From NCBI GenBank assembly GCA_036804525.1, contig DAIRSE010000015.1, positions 1 to 51,420 of the forward strand: 51,420 bases of DNA. Direction: 5' to 3'. How positions within the stretch are numbered: position 1 is the stretch's first letter; every line of letters starts with the position of its first letter. The position numbers and the translations under genes are program-made. This DNA comes from JBFLVT01 sp036804525 (lineage in GTDB: Bacteria > Bacillota > Desulfotomaculia > Desulfotomaculales > JASEER01). The notes under the pieces are model-generated. The model searched no databases. It saw nothing but the letters and a program-made list of their open reading frames with translations, and was not told where the DNA came from. This document shows, in pieces, positions 39,569-48,518 of the stretch.

Positions 39569-42034
39569 ATGTTTGGAAGGTTTACTAAACGGGCCCAGAA
39601 AGTGATCCTGCTGGCCCAGGAAGAGGCACGGAGGTTCAACTACCCTTACGTGGGCACCGAGCATTTGCTGCTGGGCCTGATTCGTGAAGGCGAAGGCGTG
39701 GGAGCGAGGATCCTGCTAGAACTCGGCCTTGACGCCGATAAGGTCAGGGCGGCCATCGAGCAGACGGTGGAGAGCGGACAGCCGTCGGCGCCCTTGCGGG
39801 AGGTTACCCTGACGCCGAGAGCGAAGCGGGTGCTGGAGCTGTCGGTTGACGAGGCGAGACAGCTCGGCCACAACTATGTGGGCACCGAGCACATGCTCCT
39901 GGGTCTGATCAGGGAAGGAGAGGGCGTTGCCGCCCAGATCCTGACCGGCATGGGGGCCGACCTGAACAAGGTGCGCCAGATGATCGTCCAGATTATGGGC
40001 GGTACGGCCGCCCCCACCGGCTGCGCTGCCTGCGGGGTCAGCGGCGAGCCCGCCAAGAAGGATACCAGGACGCCGAACCTGGACCAGTATGCCCGTGACC
40101 TGACGGCCATGGCCAGGGAAGAGAAACTGGACCCGGTCATCGGGCGGGAAAAAGAAATCGAGCGCGTGATCCAGATCCTGAGCCGGCGCACCAAGAACAA
40201 CCCGGTTCTGATCGGCGACCCCGGCGTAGGCAAGACGGCCATCGCCGAAGGGCTGGCGCAGCGCATCAGCAAGGGCATGGTCCCCGAAGTGCTGCTGAAC
40301 AAGCGCGTCGTCGCCCTCGACCTGGCGTCGATGGTGGCCGGCACCAAGTACCGGGGCGAGTTCGAGGAGCGGATCAAGAAGGTTATTGACGAAATCAAAG
40401 CGGCGGGCAACGTCATCCTGTTTATCGATGAGTTGCACACCCTGATCGGGGCGGGCGCGGCCGAGGGGGCCATCGACGCGGCCAACATCCTCAAGCCGGC
40501 TCTGGCCAGGGGCGAGCTGCAAACCATCGGCGCGACGACCTTGGATGAGTACCGCAAGCACGTGGAGCGTGATCCGGCGCTGGAGCGCCGCTTCCAGCCG
40601 ATCATGGTCGACGAGCCGACGGTAGAGGAAACGATCGCGATCCTGAAGGGGCTGCGTGACAAGTACGAGGCCCACCACCGCGTGCACATCACCGACGGGG
40701 CGATCGAAGCCGCGGCGAGGCTGTCGGACCGTTACATCACCGACCGCTTCCTCCCGGACAAGGCCATCGACCTTATTGACGAGGCCAGTTCGCGCGTGCG
40801 CCTGCAGGCTTTCACCGCTCCGCCCGACCTCAAGGAGCTGGAAGCCAGGCTCGAGGACATCCGCAAGGAGAAGGAAGCGGCGATTGCCGGGCAGGAATTT
40901 GAGAAGGCGGCGACGCTGCGCGACCAGGAGCAGCAGCTGAAGAACCGGCTTGAGGAATCGAGGGAAGCCTGGCGCCAGCGGAAGGGCGGGGACGAACTGG
41001 TTGTCACCGAACAGGACATTGCTCACATCGTCTCGACCTGGACCGGGATCCCGGTGTCGAAGCTGGCCGAAGAGGAATCCGAGCGCCTGCTGAAAATGGA
41101 GGAAATCCTGCACCAGCGCGTGGTCGGCCAGGACGAGGCCGTGGCGGCGGTCTCCCGGGCCATCCGCAGGGCGCGGGCGGGGCTCAAGGACCCGAAGCGG
41201 CCCGTCGGATCGTTCATCTTCCTTGGGCCCACGGGCGTAGGTAAGACCGAGCTGGCCCGGGCGCTGGCCGAGGCCCTGTTCAACGACGAGGAAGCCCTGG
41301 TGCGCATCGACATGTCGGAATACATGGAGAGGCACGCCGTCTCCCGCCTGGTCGGCGCGCCTCCGGGCTACGTCGGCTACGACGAGGGCGGCCAGCTGAC
41401 CGAAGCTGTCCGCAGGCGCCCCTACACCGTGGTGCTCCTCGACGAGATCGAGAAGGCCCATCCCGAGGTCTTCAACATCCTGCTGCAGGTGCTGGAAGAC
41501 GGCCGTCTTACCGACGCCAAGGGTCGCACGGTGGACTTCCGCAACACGGTCATCATCATGACCTCCAACGTGGGCGCCCAGCTGATCCGGAATGAACGCA
41601 CGCTCGGCTTCGTCAGGACCGAGGATGAGAAGAACGATTATGAGAAGATGAAGGAGCGCGTCATCAGCGAGCTACACCGCACGTTCCGGCCCGAGTTTCT
41701 GAACAGAATCGACGAAATCATCGTCTTCCACGCCCTGAACACCGAGCACATCCGGGCCATCGTGGACCTGATGCTGAAGGACGTCGCTCAACGGATGAAG
41801 GAAAACGAGGTGGATGTCGAGTTCACCGATAGCCTCAAGGACCTTCTGGCCAAGGAAGGCTTTGACGAGAAATTCGGGGCCCGTCCCCTGCGCCGGGCGA
41901 TCCAGCGCCTGGTCGAGGACCGGCTGTCCGAAGAGCTCCTCAAGCAAAGCTTCGCCCGGGGCGATAAGGTGAAGGTTGACGCGAAAGATGGCGAGGTACA
42001 GGTTCAGAAAACGGGGGTAGGACTTAGGACGTAA
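39569..42034 (+). CDS. clpC: ATP-dependent Clp protease ATPase ClpC
   Basis: An 821-residue AAA+ unfoldase. Two N-terminal Clp_N repeats (EEARRFNYPYVGTEHLLLGL and EARQLGHNYVGTEHMLLGLI), first AAA domain with GDPGVGKTAIAEGL, the UVR/M-domain (EFEKAATLRDQEQQLKNR), second AAA domain with GPTGVGKTELARALA and the sensor/C-terminal domain. The segment between N domain and AAA1 contains CAACGVS, a CxxC not usual there. Works with ClpP to degrade McsB-marked proteins. ATG 39569 after GGGGAGGT, 31 bases after mcsB. Confidence 0.97.
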   Translation: MFGRFTKRAQKVILLAQEEARRFNYPYVGTEHLLLGLIREGEGVGARILLELGLDADKVRAAIEQTVESGQPSAPLREVTLTPRAKRVLELSVDEARQLGHNYVGTEHMLLGLIREGEGVAAQILTGMGADLNKVRQMIVQIMGGTAAPTGCAACGVSGEPAKKDTRTPNLDQYARDLTAMAREEKLDPVIGREKEIERVIQILSRRTKNNPVLIGDPGVGKTAIAEGLAQRISKGMVPEVLLNKRVVALDLASMVAGTKYRGEFEERIKKVIDEIKAAGNVILFIDELHTLIGAGAAEGAIDAANILKPALARGELQTIGATTLDEYRKHVERDPALERRFQPIMVDEPTVEETIAILKGLRDKYEAHHRVHITDGAIEAAARLSDRYITDRFLPDKAIDLIDEASSRVRLQAFTAPPDLKELEARLEDIRKEKEAAIAGQEFEKAATLRDQEQQLKNRLEESREAWRQRKGGDELVVTEQDIAHIVSTWTGIPVSKLAEEESERLLKMEEILHQRVVGQDEAVAAVSRAIRRARAGLKDPKRPVGSFIFLGPTGVGKTELARALAEALFNDEEALVRIDMSEYMERHAVSRLVGAPPGYVGYDEGGQLTEAVRRRPYTVVLLDEIEKAHPEVFNILLQVLEDGRLTDAKGRTVDFRNTVIIMTSNVGAQLIRNERTLGFVRTEDEKNDYEKMKERVISELHRTFRPEFLNRIDEIIVFHALNTEHIRAIVDLMLKDVAQRMKENEVDVEFTDSLKDLLAKEGFDEKFGARPLRRAIQRLVEDRLSEELLKQSFARGDKVKVDAKDGEVQVQKTGVGLRT

Positions 42035-42069
42035 GACGTAGGAAATAGTCTTATGTCCTACGTCCAGTC
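42012..42069 (+). repeat. Heptamer array forming an inverted repeat after clpC
   Basis: TAGGACT, TAGGACG, TAAGACG, TAGGAAA in 7-base steps, then GTCTTATGTCC, which pairs with GGACGTAAGAC (42027-42037) over 11 positions. It spans the clpC stop and may act as a weak terminator. Confidence 0.7.
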
Positions 42070-42098
42070 TTGTTCGACTTCGCTGGCAGTGATATAAT
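42070..42098 (+). promoter_or_regulatory. Promoter of radA
   Basis: TTGTTC (42070-42075), 17-base spacer, TATAAT (42093-42098). It places transcription start near 42105, so translation of radA should begin at 42135. Confidence 0.75.
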
Positions 42099-42134
42099 AT
42101 TATGGTATACAATGGAAAGGTACCAGAGTTACTG

Positions 42135-43451
42135 ATGCGCTGCCGGGAGTGCGGATATTATTCGCCACGCTGGCTTGGCAGGTGTCCGGGCTGCGGGGCG
42201 TGGCAATCGTTTTGCGAGGAAGAGGGGGGCAGGAAAAAGGCGGTTCGTGCCGGCGAGCCGCCTCGCCCCCTTTCTGCTGTTTCTGTGGACGAACAGACCC
42301 GCCTGTCGACCGGGATCGCCGAGATGGACCGGGTCCTGGGGGGCGGCATCGTTCCGGGTTCGGTGGTCCTGATCGGCGGCGACCCCGGCATCGGCAAGTC
42401 CACCCTCCTGCTCCAGTGTGCCTTCCGTGTCGCCGGGCAGGGAGGTACGGTGCTTTACGTGGCGGGCGAAGAGTCCCCCTTGCAGGTCCGCCTGCGGGCC
42501 GAGCGGCTGCAAACAGTGCACGAGAACGTGCTGCTGGCTTGCGAGACCGATGTCGAGCGGATCGTCTCCCATATCAGGGAGAGCAAGGCCCGGGCGGTGA
42601 TCGTCGACTCCATCCAGACCACTTTTCTTCCCGACCTGGCAGCTGTCCCCGGGAGCCTGGGACAGGTCCGGGAGTGTACTTTGCGTCTGGCTAAAGCAGC
42701 CAAGGAAACCGGTGTCCCGGTATTCCTGGTCGGCCACGTGACCAAGGAGGGGCTCCTGGCCGGACCCCGTGTGCTCGAGCACATCGTCGATACCGTCATC
42801 TACCTGGAAGGCGAGCGGCACCAGTCCCTGCGCGTGCTGCGCAGTGTCAAGAACCGTTTCGGGTCGACGAACGAGATCGGTGTATTCGAAATGAGGGCGG
42901 AGGGGCTCGTAGAGGTTCACAACCCTTCGCGCCTTTTCCTGCGGCCCCAGGACGACGGGGTCCCCGGGTCGGTGGTGGTGTCCTGCATCGAAGGAACCCG
43001 TTCCCTGCTGGTGGAGATCCAGGCGCTGGTCAGCCCCAGCGGCTACGGAACGCCGCGCCGGATGACCGTCGGTGTGGACTATAACCGCGTCGTGCTGATG
43101 GCCGCCGTTCTGGAGAAGCGGGTCGGACTGTCCTTGTCGAACCAGGATATCTACGTGAACGCCGTCGGCGGCGTGAAACTGTCGGAGCCGGCCGTCGACC
43201 TGGGCATCGCCCTGGCCCTGGCCTCCAGTTTCCGGGAGCGCCCGGTGGCGCTCCGCACGGTTGTTGTCGGGGAGGTCGGACTGACCGGAGAAGTCCGGCC
43301 GGTGGGCGCACTGGAAAGAAGGTTGAACGAGGCGCGTAAACTGGGCTTTAACCGGGCTATCGTCCCGGATAACAGCGTGACACCGGATGATGTCCGGCTG
43401 GAGCTGTACAAGGTCCGGACGGTAAGCGAAGCGCTTGATCACGGGCTTTAG
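42135..43451 (+). CDS. radA: DNA repair protein RadA/Sms
   Basis: About 438 residues from ATG 42135 (MRCRECGYYSPRWLG); an in-frame ATG at 42102 lies three bases after the -10 box and is unlikely. Zinc finger CREC...CPGC at the N-terminus, Walker A GGDPGIGKSTLLLQ, the RadA-specific KNRFGSTNEIG motif, and the Lon-like C-terminal domain (PLxxx SGYGTPRRMTVGVDYNR). It is a branch-migration helicase in recombination. Followed by disA, the usual pair. Confidence 0.95.
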   Translation: MRCRECGYYSPRWLGRCPGCGAWQSFCEEEGGRKKAVRAGEPPRPLSAVSVDEQTRLSTGIAEMDRVLGGGIVPGSVVLIGGDPGIGKSTLLLQCAFRVAGQGGTVLYVAGEESPLQVRLRAERLQTVHENVLLACETDVERIVSHIRESKARAVIVDSIQTTFLPDLAAVPGSLGQVRECTLRLAKAAKETGVPVFLVGHVTKEGLLAGPRVLEHIVDTVIYLEGERHQSLRVLRSVKNRFGSTNEIGVFEMRAEGLVEVHNPSRLFLRPQDDGVPGSVVVSCIEGTRSLLVEIQALVSPSGYGTPRRMTVGVDYNRVVLMAAVLEKRVGLSLSNQDIYVNAVGGVKLSEPAVDLGIALALASSFRERPVALRTVVVGEVGLTGEVRPVGALERRLNEARKLGFNRAIVPDNSVTPDDVRLELYKVRTVSEALDHGL

Positions 43452-43474
43452 GGGTTAGAGTTGGAGGGAGATTG

Positions 43475-44548
43475 TTGGTAAGGGACGAGAGAGAGGAACA
43501 GCTGCTTAAAGTCCTACGCGTGGTCGCGCCGGGCACACCCCTGCGCGAGGGCCTGGAACATATCCTGCGTTCGGAAAGCGGTGCGCTGATCGTGATCGGC
43601 GACCGCCCGGAGGTCCTGGAAATCGCCGAGGGGGGTTTTCGGGTCAACGCCGATTTTTCGCCGGCCAAGCTCTACGAGCTGGCCAAAATGGACGGGGCCA
43701 TCATCCTGGACAGCGAGGCCAAGAGGATTATCGCCGCCAATACCCAGCTGGTCCCCGACCTCGGCATTCCCTCGAGCGAGACAGGCATCCGTCACCGGAC
43801 GGCCGAGCGTGTCGCGCGGCAGACCGACGCCGTTGTGATCTCGATATCCCAGCGCCGCGGCGTGATCACCGTTTACAAAGGCGCGCTCAAGTACGTCCTG
43901 CGTGACCTGGAGGTCATCTTCACCAAGGCCAATCAGGCCCTGCAGACTTTGGAAAAGTACCGTAACGTCCTCGACCGCATCCTGGTTAACCTCAGTATTA
44001 TGGAGTTCGAGGGCACCGTGACCCTCTACGAGGTTTGCAAGGTCATCCAGCGCGTTGAGATGACCCTCAAGGTCGTCAGTGAAATCAACAAGTACATCGT
44101 TGAGCTGGGCGTGGAAGGACGCCTGATCACTATGCAGCTTGAAGAGCTGATCGCCAACGTAGACACCGAAGGCTTGAGCGTCATCCAGGACTATGCCGTC
44201 GTGCCCGACCGGACGCCGCGGCAGATCCTGAATGTCATCGAGACCTGGCCGAACGAGGATCTCCTTGACCTGCCGCTGATCTCACGGGCCCTGGGCTATT
44301 CCGGGGGAAGCGCTATCCTGGAACAAAACGTTTCCCCCCGCGGCTACCGCATCCTCTCCAAGATCCCGCGTCTGCCGGTGCCCGTCATCGAGAATTTGGT
44401 GGCTACCTTCGGCAACATCAACCGCATCCTGAACGCCTCCCTGGAAGAGCTCGACGAGGTCGAGGGGATCGGGGAGACCCGCGCTCGATCAATAAAGGAA
44501 GGTTTGAGCCGTTACTGGAACCAACTATTACAAGAAAGATATAGATAG
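43475..44548 (+). CDS. disA: DNA integrity scanning diadenylate cyclase DisA
   Basis: About 357 residues; of two adjacent TTG codons at 43472 and 43475 the second has better spacing to GGAGG. DAC domain with the catalytic DGA (KMDGAIILDSE) and RHR (GIRHRTAERVA) motifs, a long helical linker, and a C-terminal HhH DNA-binding domain (LEELDEVEGIGETRARSIKE). Makes cyclic di-AMP while scanning DNA; RadA is its known partner. With the cyclic di-GMP genes at 23333-27647 the window holds two dinucleotide signalling systems. Confidence 0.96.
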   Translation: MVRDEREEQLLKVLRVVAPGTPLREGLEHILRSESGALIVIGDRPEVLEIAEGGFRVNADFSPAKLYELAKMDGAIILDSEAKRIIAANTQLVPDLGIPSSETGIRHRTAERVARQTDAVVISISQRRGVITVYKGALKYVLRDLEVIFTKANQALQTLEKYRNVLDRILVNLSIMEFEGTVTLYEVCKVIQRVEMTLKVVSEINKYIVELGVEGRLITMQLEELIANVDTEGLSVIQDYAVVPDRTPRQILNVIETWPNEDLLDLPLISRALGYSGGSAILEQNVSPRGYRILSKIPRLPVPVIENLVATFGNINRILNASLEELDEVEGIGETRARSIKEGLSRYWNQLLQERYR

Positions 44549-44579
44549 CAGCTGCTAATTGTATGTACAAGGCCGTTTT

Positions 44580-44609
44580 TTGACAGGAATAGCTAGGATG
44601 TGTTATACT
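44580..44609 (+). promoter_or_regulatory. Promoter of carD
   Basis: TTGACA (44580-44585), 18-base spacer, TATACT (44604-44609), 32 bases before the carD start. Confidence 0.85.
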
Positions 44610-44640
44610 TAGCTCGAGAGGGGTTTCGGGAGGTGGCGCA

Positions 44641-45123
44641 TTGTTTAAGATTGGTGACAAAGTTGTGTACCCGATGCACGGCGCTGGTATCATCGAAGCC
44701 ATCGAGGAAAAGGAAATCCTGGGAGAGAGGCATCAGTACTATGTACTGAGGCTGCCCATAGGCAATATGAAGGTCATGGTCCCCACCTCGGCGGGAGAGG
44801 GCAAAGGAGTGGGCTTGCGCCAGGTAATCGGCAGGGAAGAAGTGCGGAAGGTCTTCTGCCTGCTCAAAGAGGACTCAAGCCAGATGCCGGGAAACTGGAA
44901 CCGGCGTTACCGGGCCAACCTCGAAAAGATCAAGAGCGGGGACGTCTACGAAGTGGCCGAAGTGGTGAGAAACCTGGCCCGCCGGGAACGCGAAAAGGGT
45001 TTGTCGTCCGGCGAAAAACGGATGCTCGAGAGCGCACGGCAAATCCTGATCAGTGAACTCGTGCTGGCGGCTGAGGTGGAGGAAGAAAAAGCCAGGTCAA
45101 TGCTGGACGAAGCGTTTGAGTAA
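44641..45123 (+). CDS. carD: CarD/CdnL-type RNA polymerase-binding regulator
   Basis: A 160-residue protein, TTG 44641 after CGGGAGGTGG. The N-terminal RNA-polymerase-interacting Tudor-like domain reads FKIGDKVVYPMHGAGIIEAI and VMVPTSAGEGKGVGLRQVI; the C-terminal helical domain VAEVVRNLARREREKGLSSG with KRMLESARQILISEL binds the promoter fork. Stabilises open complexes, especially at rRNA promoters. Own promoter and terminator. Confidence 0.94.
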   Translation: MFKIGDKVVYPMHGAGIIEAIEEKEILGERHQYYVLRLPIGNMKVMVPTSAGEGKGVGLRQVIGREEVRKVFCLLKEDSSQMPGNWNRRYRANLEKIKSGDVYEVAEVVRNLARREREKGLSSGEKRMLESARQILISELVLAAEVEEEKARSMLDEAFE

Positions 45124-45125
45124 GA

Positions 45126-45154
45126 AATGGCGAGGATAATCGCCATTTTTTTTT
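45126..45154 (+). terminator. Terminator after carD
   Basis: AATGGCGA pairs with TCGCCATT, continuing into nine Us. Confidence 0.92.
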
Positions 45155-45155
45155 A

Positions 45156-45184
45156 TTGAGGACGCATGCCTGTCCCGTTATAAT
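45156..45184 (+). promoter_or_regulatory. Promoter of the PIN/TRAM gene
   Basis: TTGAGG (45156-45161), 17-base spacer, TATAAT (45179-45184). Confidence 0.8.
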
Positions 45185-45229
45185 ATTTAACAAAATGATA
45201 AAAATGAGGAATGGAAAGGAGGTGACAGA

Positions 45230-46348
45230 GTGCGTAGGGTGGCTTTTCTTTTTTTAACGGCCGTTTTCACAGCGTCCGGTTTTTATCTTGGATATTCCCT
45301 CTTCGTGAGTGATTTTTTAAACCTGAACCTTGCTACGAACACCGGTTACGGGTTGGCAGCTTTAACAGCGCTGTTCGGGCTGGTTCTGGGCATCCTGCTT
45401 ATCCCCCGCATCATCTACTGGACTGTTTTCCTGACGGGACGCGTAGTGGAGTACCTGCAAAAAATGCCTGTTCAGGACCTGCTCATTGGTGCTCTCGGAC
45501 TTATACTTGGCCTTTTAATCGCCAACCTGCTGGGTTCAATTCTTAATTTTCTGGGTGTCATCGGGAAGGTCGTCGGGGTGTTGCTTACCGTTTTCCTCGG
45601 TTACGTCGGCTTGATCGTGGCGATAAGGAAAAGGGAGGAATTAACCGGCATCTTTACCAGCCTGCCGTGGTTCGGCAAAGAAAAACCGGGCAAGGGTGAG
45701 GCCAAGCTCCTGGACACCTCGGCGATCATCGACGGCCGCATTGCCGACCTCTGCACAAGCGGGTTTCTTGAGGGCACGCTGGTGATCCCGTCTTTCGTCC
45801 TGGAAGAACTGCAGCACATCGCCGATTCCAACGACCTTTTGAAGCGCAACCGCGGGCGCCGCGGGTTGGACATCCTGAACCTGGTGCGGCGCAAGTCCGA
45901 TATCCGCGTGCAGATCTATGATAACGTCAAGGGGCTGGAAGACACCCCGGAGGTCGACGCCAAGCTGGTCAAGCTCGCCAAGCGTTTAGGCGCCAAGATT
46001 ATCACCAACGACTTCAACCTGAACAAGGTGGCCGAGCTGCACGGCGTTAAGGTCTTAAACATCAATGAACTGGCCAATGCCTTGAAGCCTGTGGTCCTGC
46101 CCGGTGAGGAGATGACCGTGCAGATCATCAAGGACGGGAAGGAACCGGGCCAGGGCGTGGCCTACCTGGACGACGGGACGATGATCGTCGTTGATTCGGG
46201 CAAGCGCTTTATCGGCCAGACGATCAGCGTGATCGTTACCAGCGTGTTGCAGACGACGGCCGGCAGGATGATCTTTGCCAAGCCCAAAACCTTTCGGCGG
46301 GAAGAGTACGTAAACGGCAAGTTCAACGAGGTGAATGTCGTTGGCTGA
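45230..46348 (+). CDS. PIN/TRAM domain membrane protein (YacL-like)
   Basis: A 372-residue protein, GTG 45230 after AAAGGAGGTG. Four membrane helices in the first 130 residues, then a PIN nuclease domain (KLLDTSAIIDGRIADLCTSG with acidic residues, DAKLVKLAKRLGAKIITNDF) and a C-terminal TRAM domain (GKEPGQGVAYLDDGTMIVVD). A probable membrane-tethered RNase; in Bacillus it is yacL of the same neighbourhood. Overlaps the next gene by 14 bases. Confidence 0.92.
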   Translation: MRRVAFLFLTAVFTASGFYLGYSLFVSDFLNLNLATNTGYGLAALTALFGLVLGILLIPRIIYWTVFLTGRVVEYLQKMPVQDLLIGALGLILGLLIANLLGSILNFLGVIGKVVGVLLTVFLGYVGLIVAIRKREELTGIFTSLPWFGKEKPGKGEAKLLDTSAIIDGRIADLCTSGFLEGTLVIPSFVLEELQHIADSNDLLKRNRGRRGLDILNLVRRKSDIRVQIYDNVKGLEDTPEVDAKLVKLAKRLGAKIITNDFNLNKVAELHGVKVLNINELANALKPVVLPGEEMTVQIIKDGKEPGQGVAYLDDGTMIVVDSGKRFIGQTISVIVTSVLQTTAGRMIFAKPKTFRREEYVNGKFNEVNVVG

Positions 46349-47507
46349 AGTCGGTGCCGTGGTTGTTGCGGCCGGCCGGAGCAGTCGGATGGGTGGCGGA
46401 ACCCCCAAGCAGTACCGGCTGCTGGCCGGCCGTCCGGTTTTAGCGCATACTTTACGCATCTTTGAGGACGCGCCGGAAATATCCTTCGTCGTGCTGGTGG
46501 TCGCGCCGGGCGACGAGATGTGGGTCCGGCGGAAGATTGTGGAAGTTTACGGCTTCCGGAAATGCCTCTCGGTCGTCCCCGGCGGGGCGGAACGCCAGGA
46601 ATCGGTCTGGGCGGGATTGAGCGCCCTACCCCCGTGCGATGTCGTCCTGATTCACGACGGGGTACGGCCGTTTGTTCCCAAGGAACGGCTCGGCAGTCTG
46701 ATTGACGCCGCCCTGGCCGCCGGAGCGGCCACGCTGGCCGTTCCCCCCAAGGACACCGTTAAGATGGCCCGAATGCCGGGGCCGAGCCGGACCACCCTCC
46801 CCCGGGACAGGCTCTGGCTGGTACAAACCCCCCAGGCCTTTCGCCGGGAGGTTATCGTCAGCGCCCACAGGGAGGCGGCGCAAAAGGGCTTCCTGGGCAC
46901 CGACGACACTGCGCTGGTGGAGATGAACGGTGGGGAGGTGGCCCTGGTCCCCGGCGACTACGCCAACATCAAGCTGACGACGCCCGAGGATTTCGTCTTT
47001 GCGGAGGCGCTCATAGGGAGGGTGACAGGGATGCGCAGCGGTTTCGGTTATGACGTCCACCGGCTGGTCGAAGGCAGGAAGCTTATCCTCGGCGGCGTCG
47101 AGGTCCCTTACGCGAAGGGCCTCCTGGGGCACTCGGACGCCGACGTCCTGGTCCACGCCGTGATGGACGCCCTACTCGGCGCGGCCGCCCTGGGGGACAT
47201 CGGCCGGCACTTTCCCGACAGCGATCCCGCCTACAAGGGGATCGCCAGCCTGGAGCTTTTGAAACAGGTTGGCGGCTTGCTGGAAAGGGCGGGCTTTTGG
47301 GTGGTCAACGTCGATGCCACCCTGGTGGCCCAGGCCCCGCGGTTGGCTCCTTTCATTCCCCTGATGCGCGAGAATATGGCTCGTGTCCTGGGTATCGATA
47401 TTTCTGCTGTCAGCGTTAAGGCCACGACGACCGAAGGGCTCGGTTTCACGGGCACCGGCGAGGGCATGGCCTGCTACGCGGTTGCCACTATTATGGCCAC
47501 GGCGTAG
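46335..47507 (+). CDS. ispDF: Bifunctional IspD-IspF (MEP pathway)
   Basis: A 390-residue fusion. Residues 1-228: IspD cytidylyltransferase (VVVAAGRSSRMGGGTPKQYR, LIHDGVRPFV, TTPEDFVFAEAL). Residues about 233-390: IspF 2-C-methyl-D-erythritol 2,4-cyclodiphosphate synthase (GFGYDVHRLVEGRKLILGGV, GLLGHSDADVLVHAVMDALL, KATTTEGLGFTGTGEG). The junction is short (IGRVTGMRSG) and keeps a methionine where a separate ispF would start, a trace of the fusion. ATG 46335 or TTG 46341 as start; the latter has better spacing to GAGGTGA. Makes isoprenoid precursors. Confidence 0.95.
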   Translation: MSLAEVGAVVVAAGRSSRMGGGTPKQYRLLAGRPVLAHTLRIFEDAPEISFVVLVVAPGDEMWVRRKIVEVYGFRKCLSVVPGGAERQESVWAGLSALPPCDVVLIHDGVRPFVPKERLGSLIDAALAAGAATLAVPPKDTVKMARMPGPSRTTLPRDRLWLVQTPQAFRREVIVSAHREAAQKGFLGTDDTALVEMNGGEVALVPGDYANIKLTTPEDFVFAEALIGRVTGMRSGFGYDVHRLVEGRKLILGGVEVPYAKGLLGHSDADVLVHAVMDALLGAAALGDIGRHFPDSDPAYKGIASLELLKQVGGLLERAGFWVVNVDATLVAQAPRLAPFIPLMRENMARVLGIDISAVSVKATTTEGLGFTGTGEGMACYAVATIMATA

Positions 47508-47512
47508 CAGGC

Positions 47513-47708
47513 GGTCGTACGTCGTACGTCATACGTCGTAGGACGGGAAGCCCAGCACTCGAACGCCCATAGGCCGCAGGGCGTAGCAGCACTGAGCGCT
47601 GAGCATAGGGCATTGAGATTGTGGTATAATTAGCTTCGACCAAGATAAAGAGTCATTAATGTCGCAAGGCCTAACGCTCAACGCCCGGTGCTCAATGCCC
47701 GGCGCGCA
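47513..47708. repeat. Degenerate heptanucleotide arrays between ispDF and cysE
   Basis: Three arrays in 7-base phase: TACGTCG/TACGTCA steps at 47518-47545; GCACTGA, GCGCTGA, GCATAGG, GCATTGA at about 47589-47616; and GGCCTAA, CGCTCAA, CGCCCGG, TGCTCAA, TGCCCGG at about 47667-47701. The gap carries a -10-like TATAAT at 47625-47630 and no gene. Confidence 0.75.
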
Positions 47709-47733
47709 GCACCGGTTTGGGGAGGGGTACAGG

Positions 47734-48402
47734 TTGTTGAGGCGCATCCGCCGCGATATCCAGGCCGTTTTCGAACGCGATCCGGCGGCTAAGAACCTGC
47801 TGGAAGTCTTGCTCTGTTATCCCGGTCTCCACGCCATCATCCTTCACCGCTTCGCCCATTTCTTTTACCGGATTAGGCTTTATACACTGGCAAGGATGAT
47901 TTCGCATTTCTCGCGTTTCATCACCGGGATTGAAATCCACCCGGGAGCGAAGATCGGAGAGGGTTTCTTCATCGACCACGGCCTGGGGGTGGTCATCGGC
48001 GAGACGGCCGAAATCGGGAACAACGTGACCATCTACCAGGGTGTAACTCTGGGCGGAACGGGCAAAGAGAAAGGCAAGCGCCACCCGACCATCAGGGATA
48101 ACGTGGTGATCAGCGCCGGCGCCAAGATTCTTGGTTCCTTCGAGGTGGGAGAAAACTCCAAGATCGGAGCGGGTTCAGTGGTCCTGAAGCCCGTGCCTCC
48201 CAACTGCACGGTGGTCGGTGTTCCCGGGCGGATTGTACGCCGGAACGGCCAGCGGGTGGACAGCGGCAAGGTTATCGACCTGCGCCACGACCAAATTCCC
48301 GACCCGGTTGCCGACGCCATGAACCTGTTGCAGGAACGTATTCAGGCCCTGGAGAAAAGGCTCGTGGAACTCGAAAGCTCTTCCAAAGCCCAGGCAGAGT
48401 AA
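47734..48402 (+). CDS. cysE: Serine O-acetyltransferase
   Basis: About 222 residues from TTG 47734, six to seven bases after GGGGAGGGG; the in-frame ATG at 47659 would translate the heptamer array. N-terminal helical part (LLRRIRRDIQAVFERDPAAK) then hexapeptide repeats (IEIHPGAKIGEGFFIDHGLG, VVIGETAEIGNNVTIYQGVT, LGGTGKEKGKRHPTI) forming the left-handed beta-helix. Catalytic DHG histidine is present. Makes O-acetylserine for cysteine. A TATAAT at 47625 may be its -10. Lies next to cysS. Confidence 0.93.
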   Translation: MLRRIRRDIQAVFERDPAAKNLLEVLLCYPGLHAIILHRFAHFFYRIRLYTLARMISHFSRFITGIEIHPGAKIGEGFFIDHGLGVVIGETAEIGNNVTIYQGVTLGGTGKEKGKRHPTIRDNVVISAGAKILGSFEVGENSKIGAGSVVLKPVPPNCTVVGVPGRIVRRNGQRVDSGKVIDLRHDQIPDPVADAMNLLQERIQALEKRLVELESSSKAQAE

Positions 48403-48480
48403 GCATTAAGCATTAGGCGATAAGCATTAGGACGGGGGTTAAAGCTGAATCCTAATGCTTAATGCCCAGCGCTTAACGCC
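48403..48480. repeat. Heptamer array with a 15-bp inverted repeat
   Basis: GCATTAAGCATTAGG (48403-48417) and its exact complement CCTAATGCTTAATGC (48451-48465) can form a hairpin; the array continues GCTTAAC, GCCCGGT. Lies between cysE and cysS and may act as a terminator-like stem (no U-run). Confidence 0.85.
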
Positions 48481-48518
48481 CGGTCGACCTGTTACCTTGC
48501 AAAGTGGGGGTAGAAGTT

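Noticed and set aside
39716..41461. Long open frame (581 codons) on the minus strand
   Set aside because: It is antisense to clpC, whose domains are complete; high-GC third positions of clpC open the opposite frame. No family features in the minus-strand product.
42129..43442. Long minus-strand frame (437 codons)
   Set aside because: Antisense shadow of radA, which has all its motifs.
47513..48480. Possible CRISPR array
   Set aside because: Repeat period is 7 bases with no unique spacers and no cas genes nearby.
47620..48518. T-box or other cysteine riboswitch ahead of cysE or cysS
   Set aside because: I looked for the T-box sequence, specifier loop and terminator and saw none; the gaps are short and filled by heptamer arrays.
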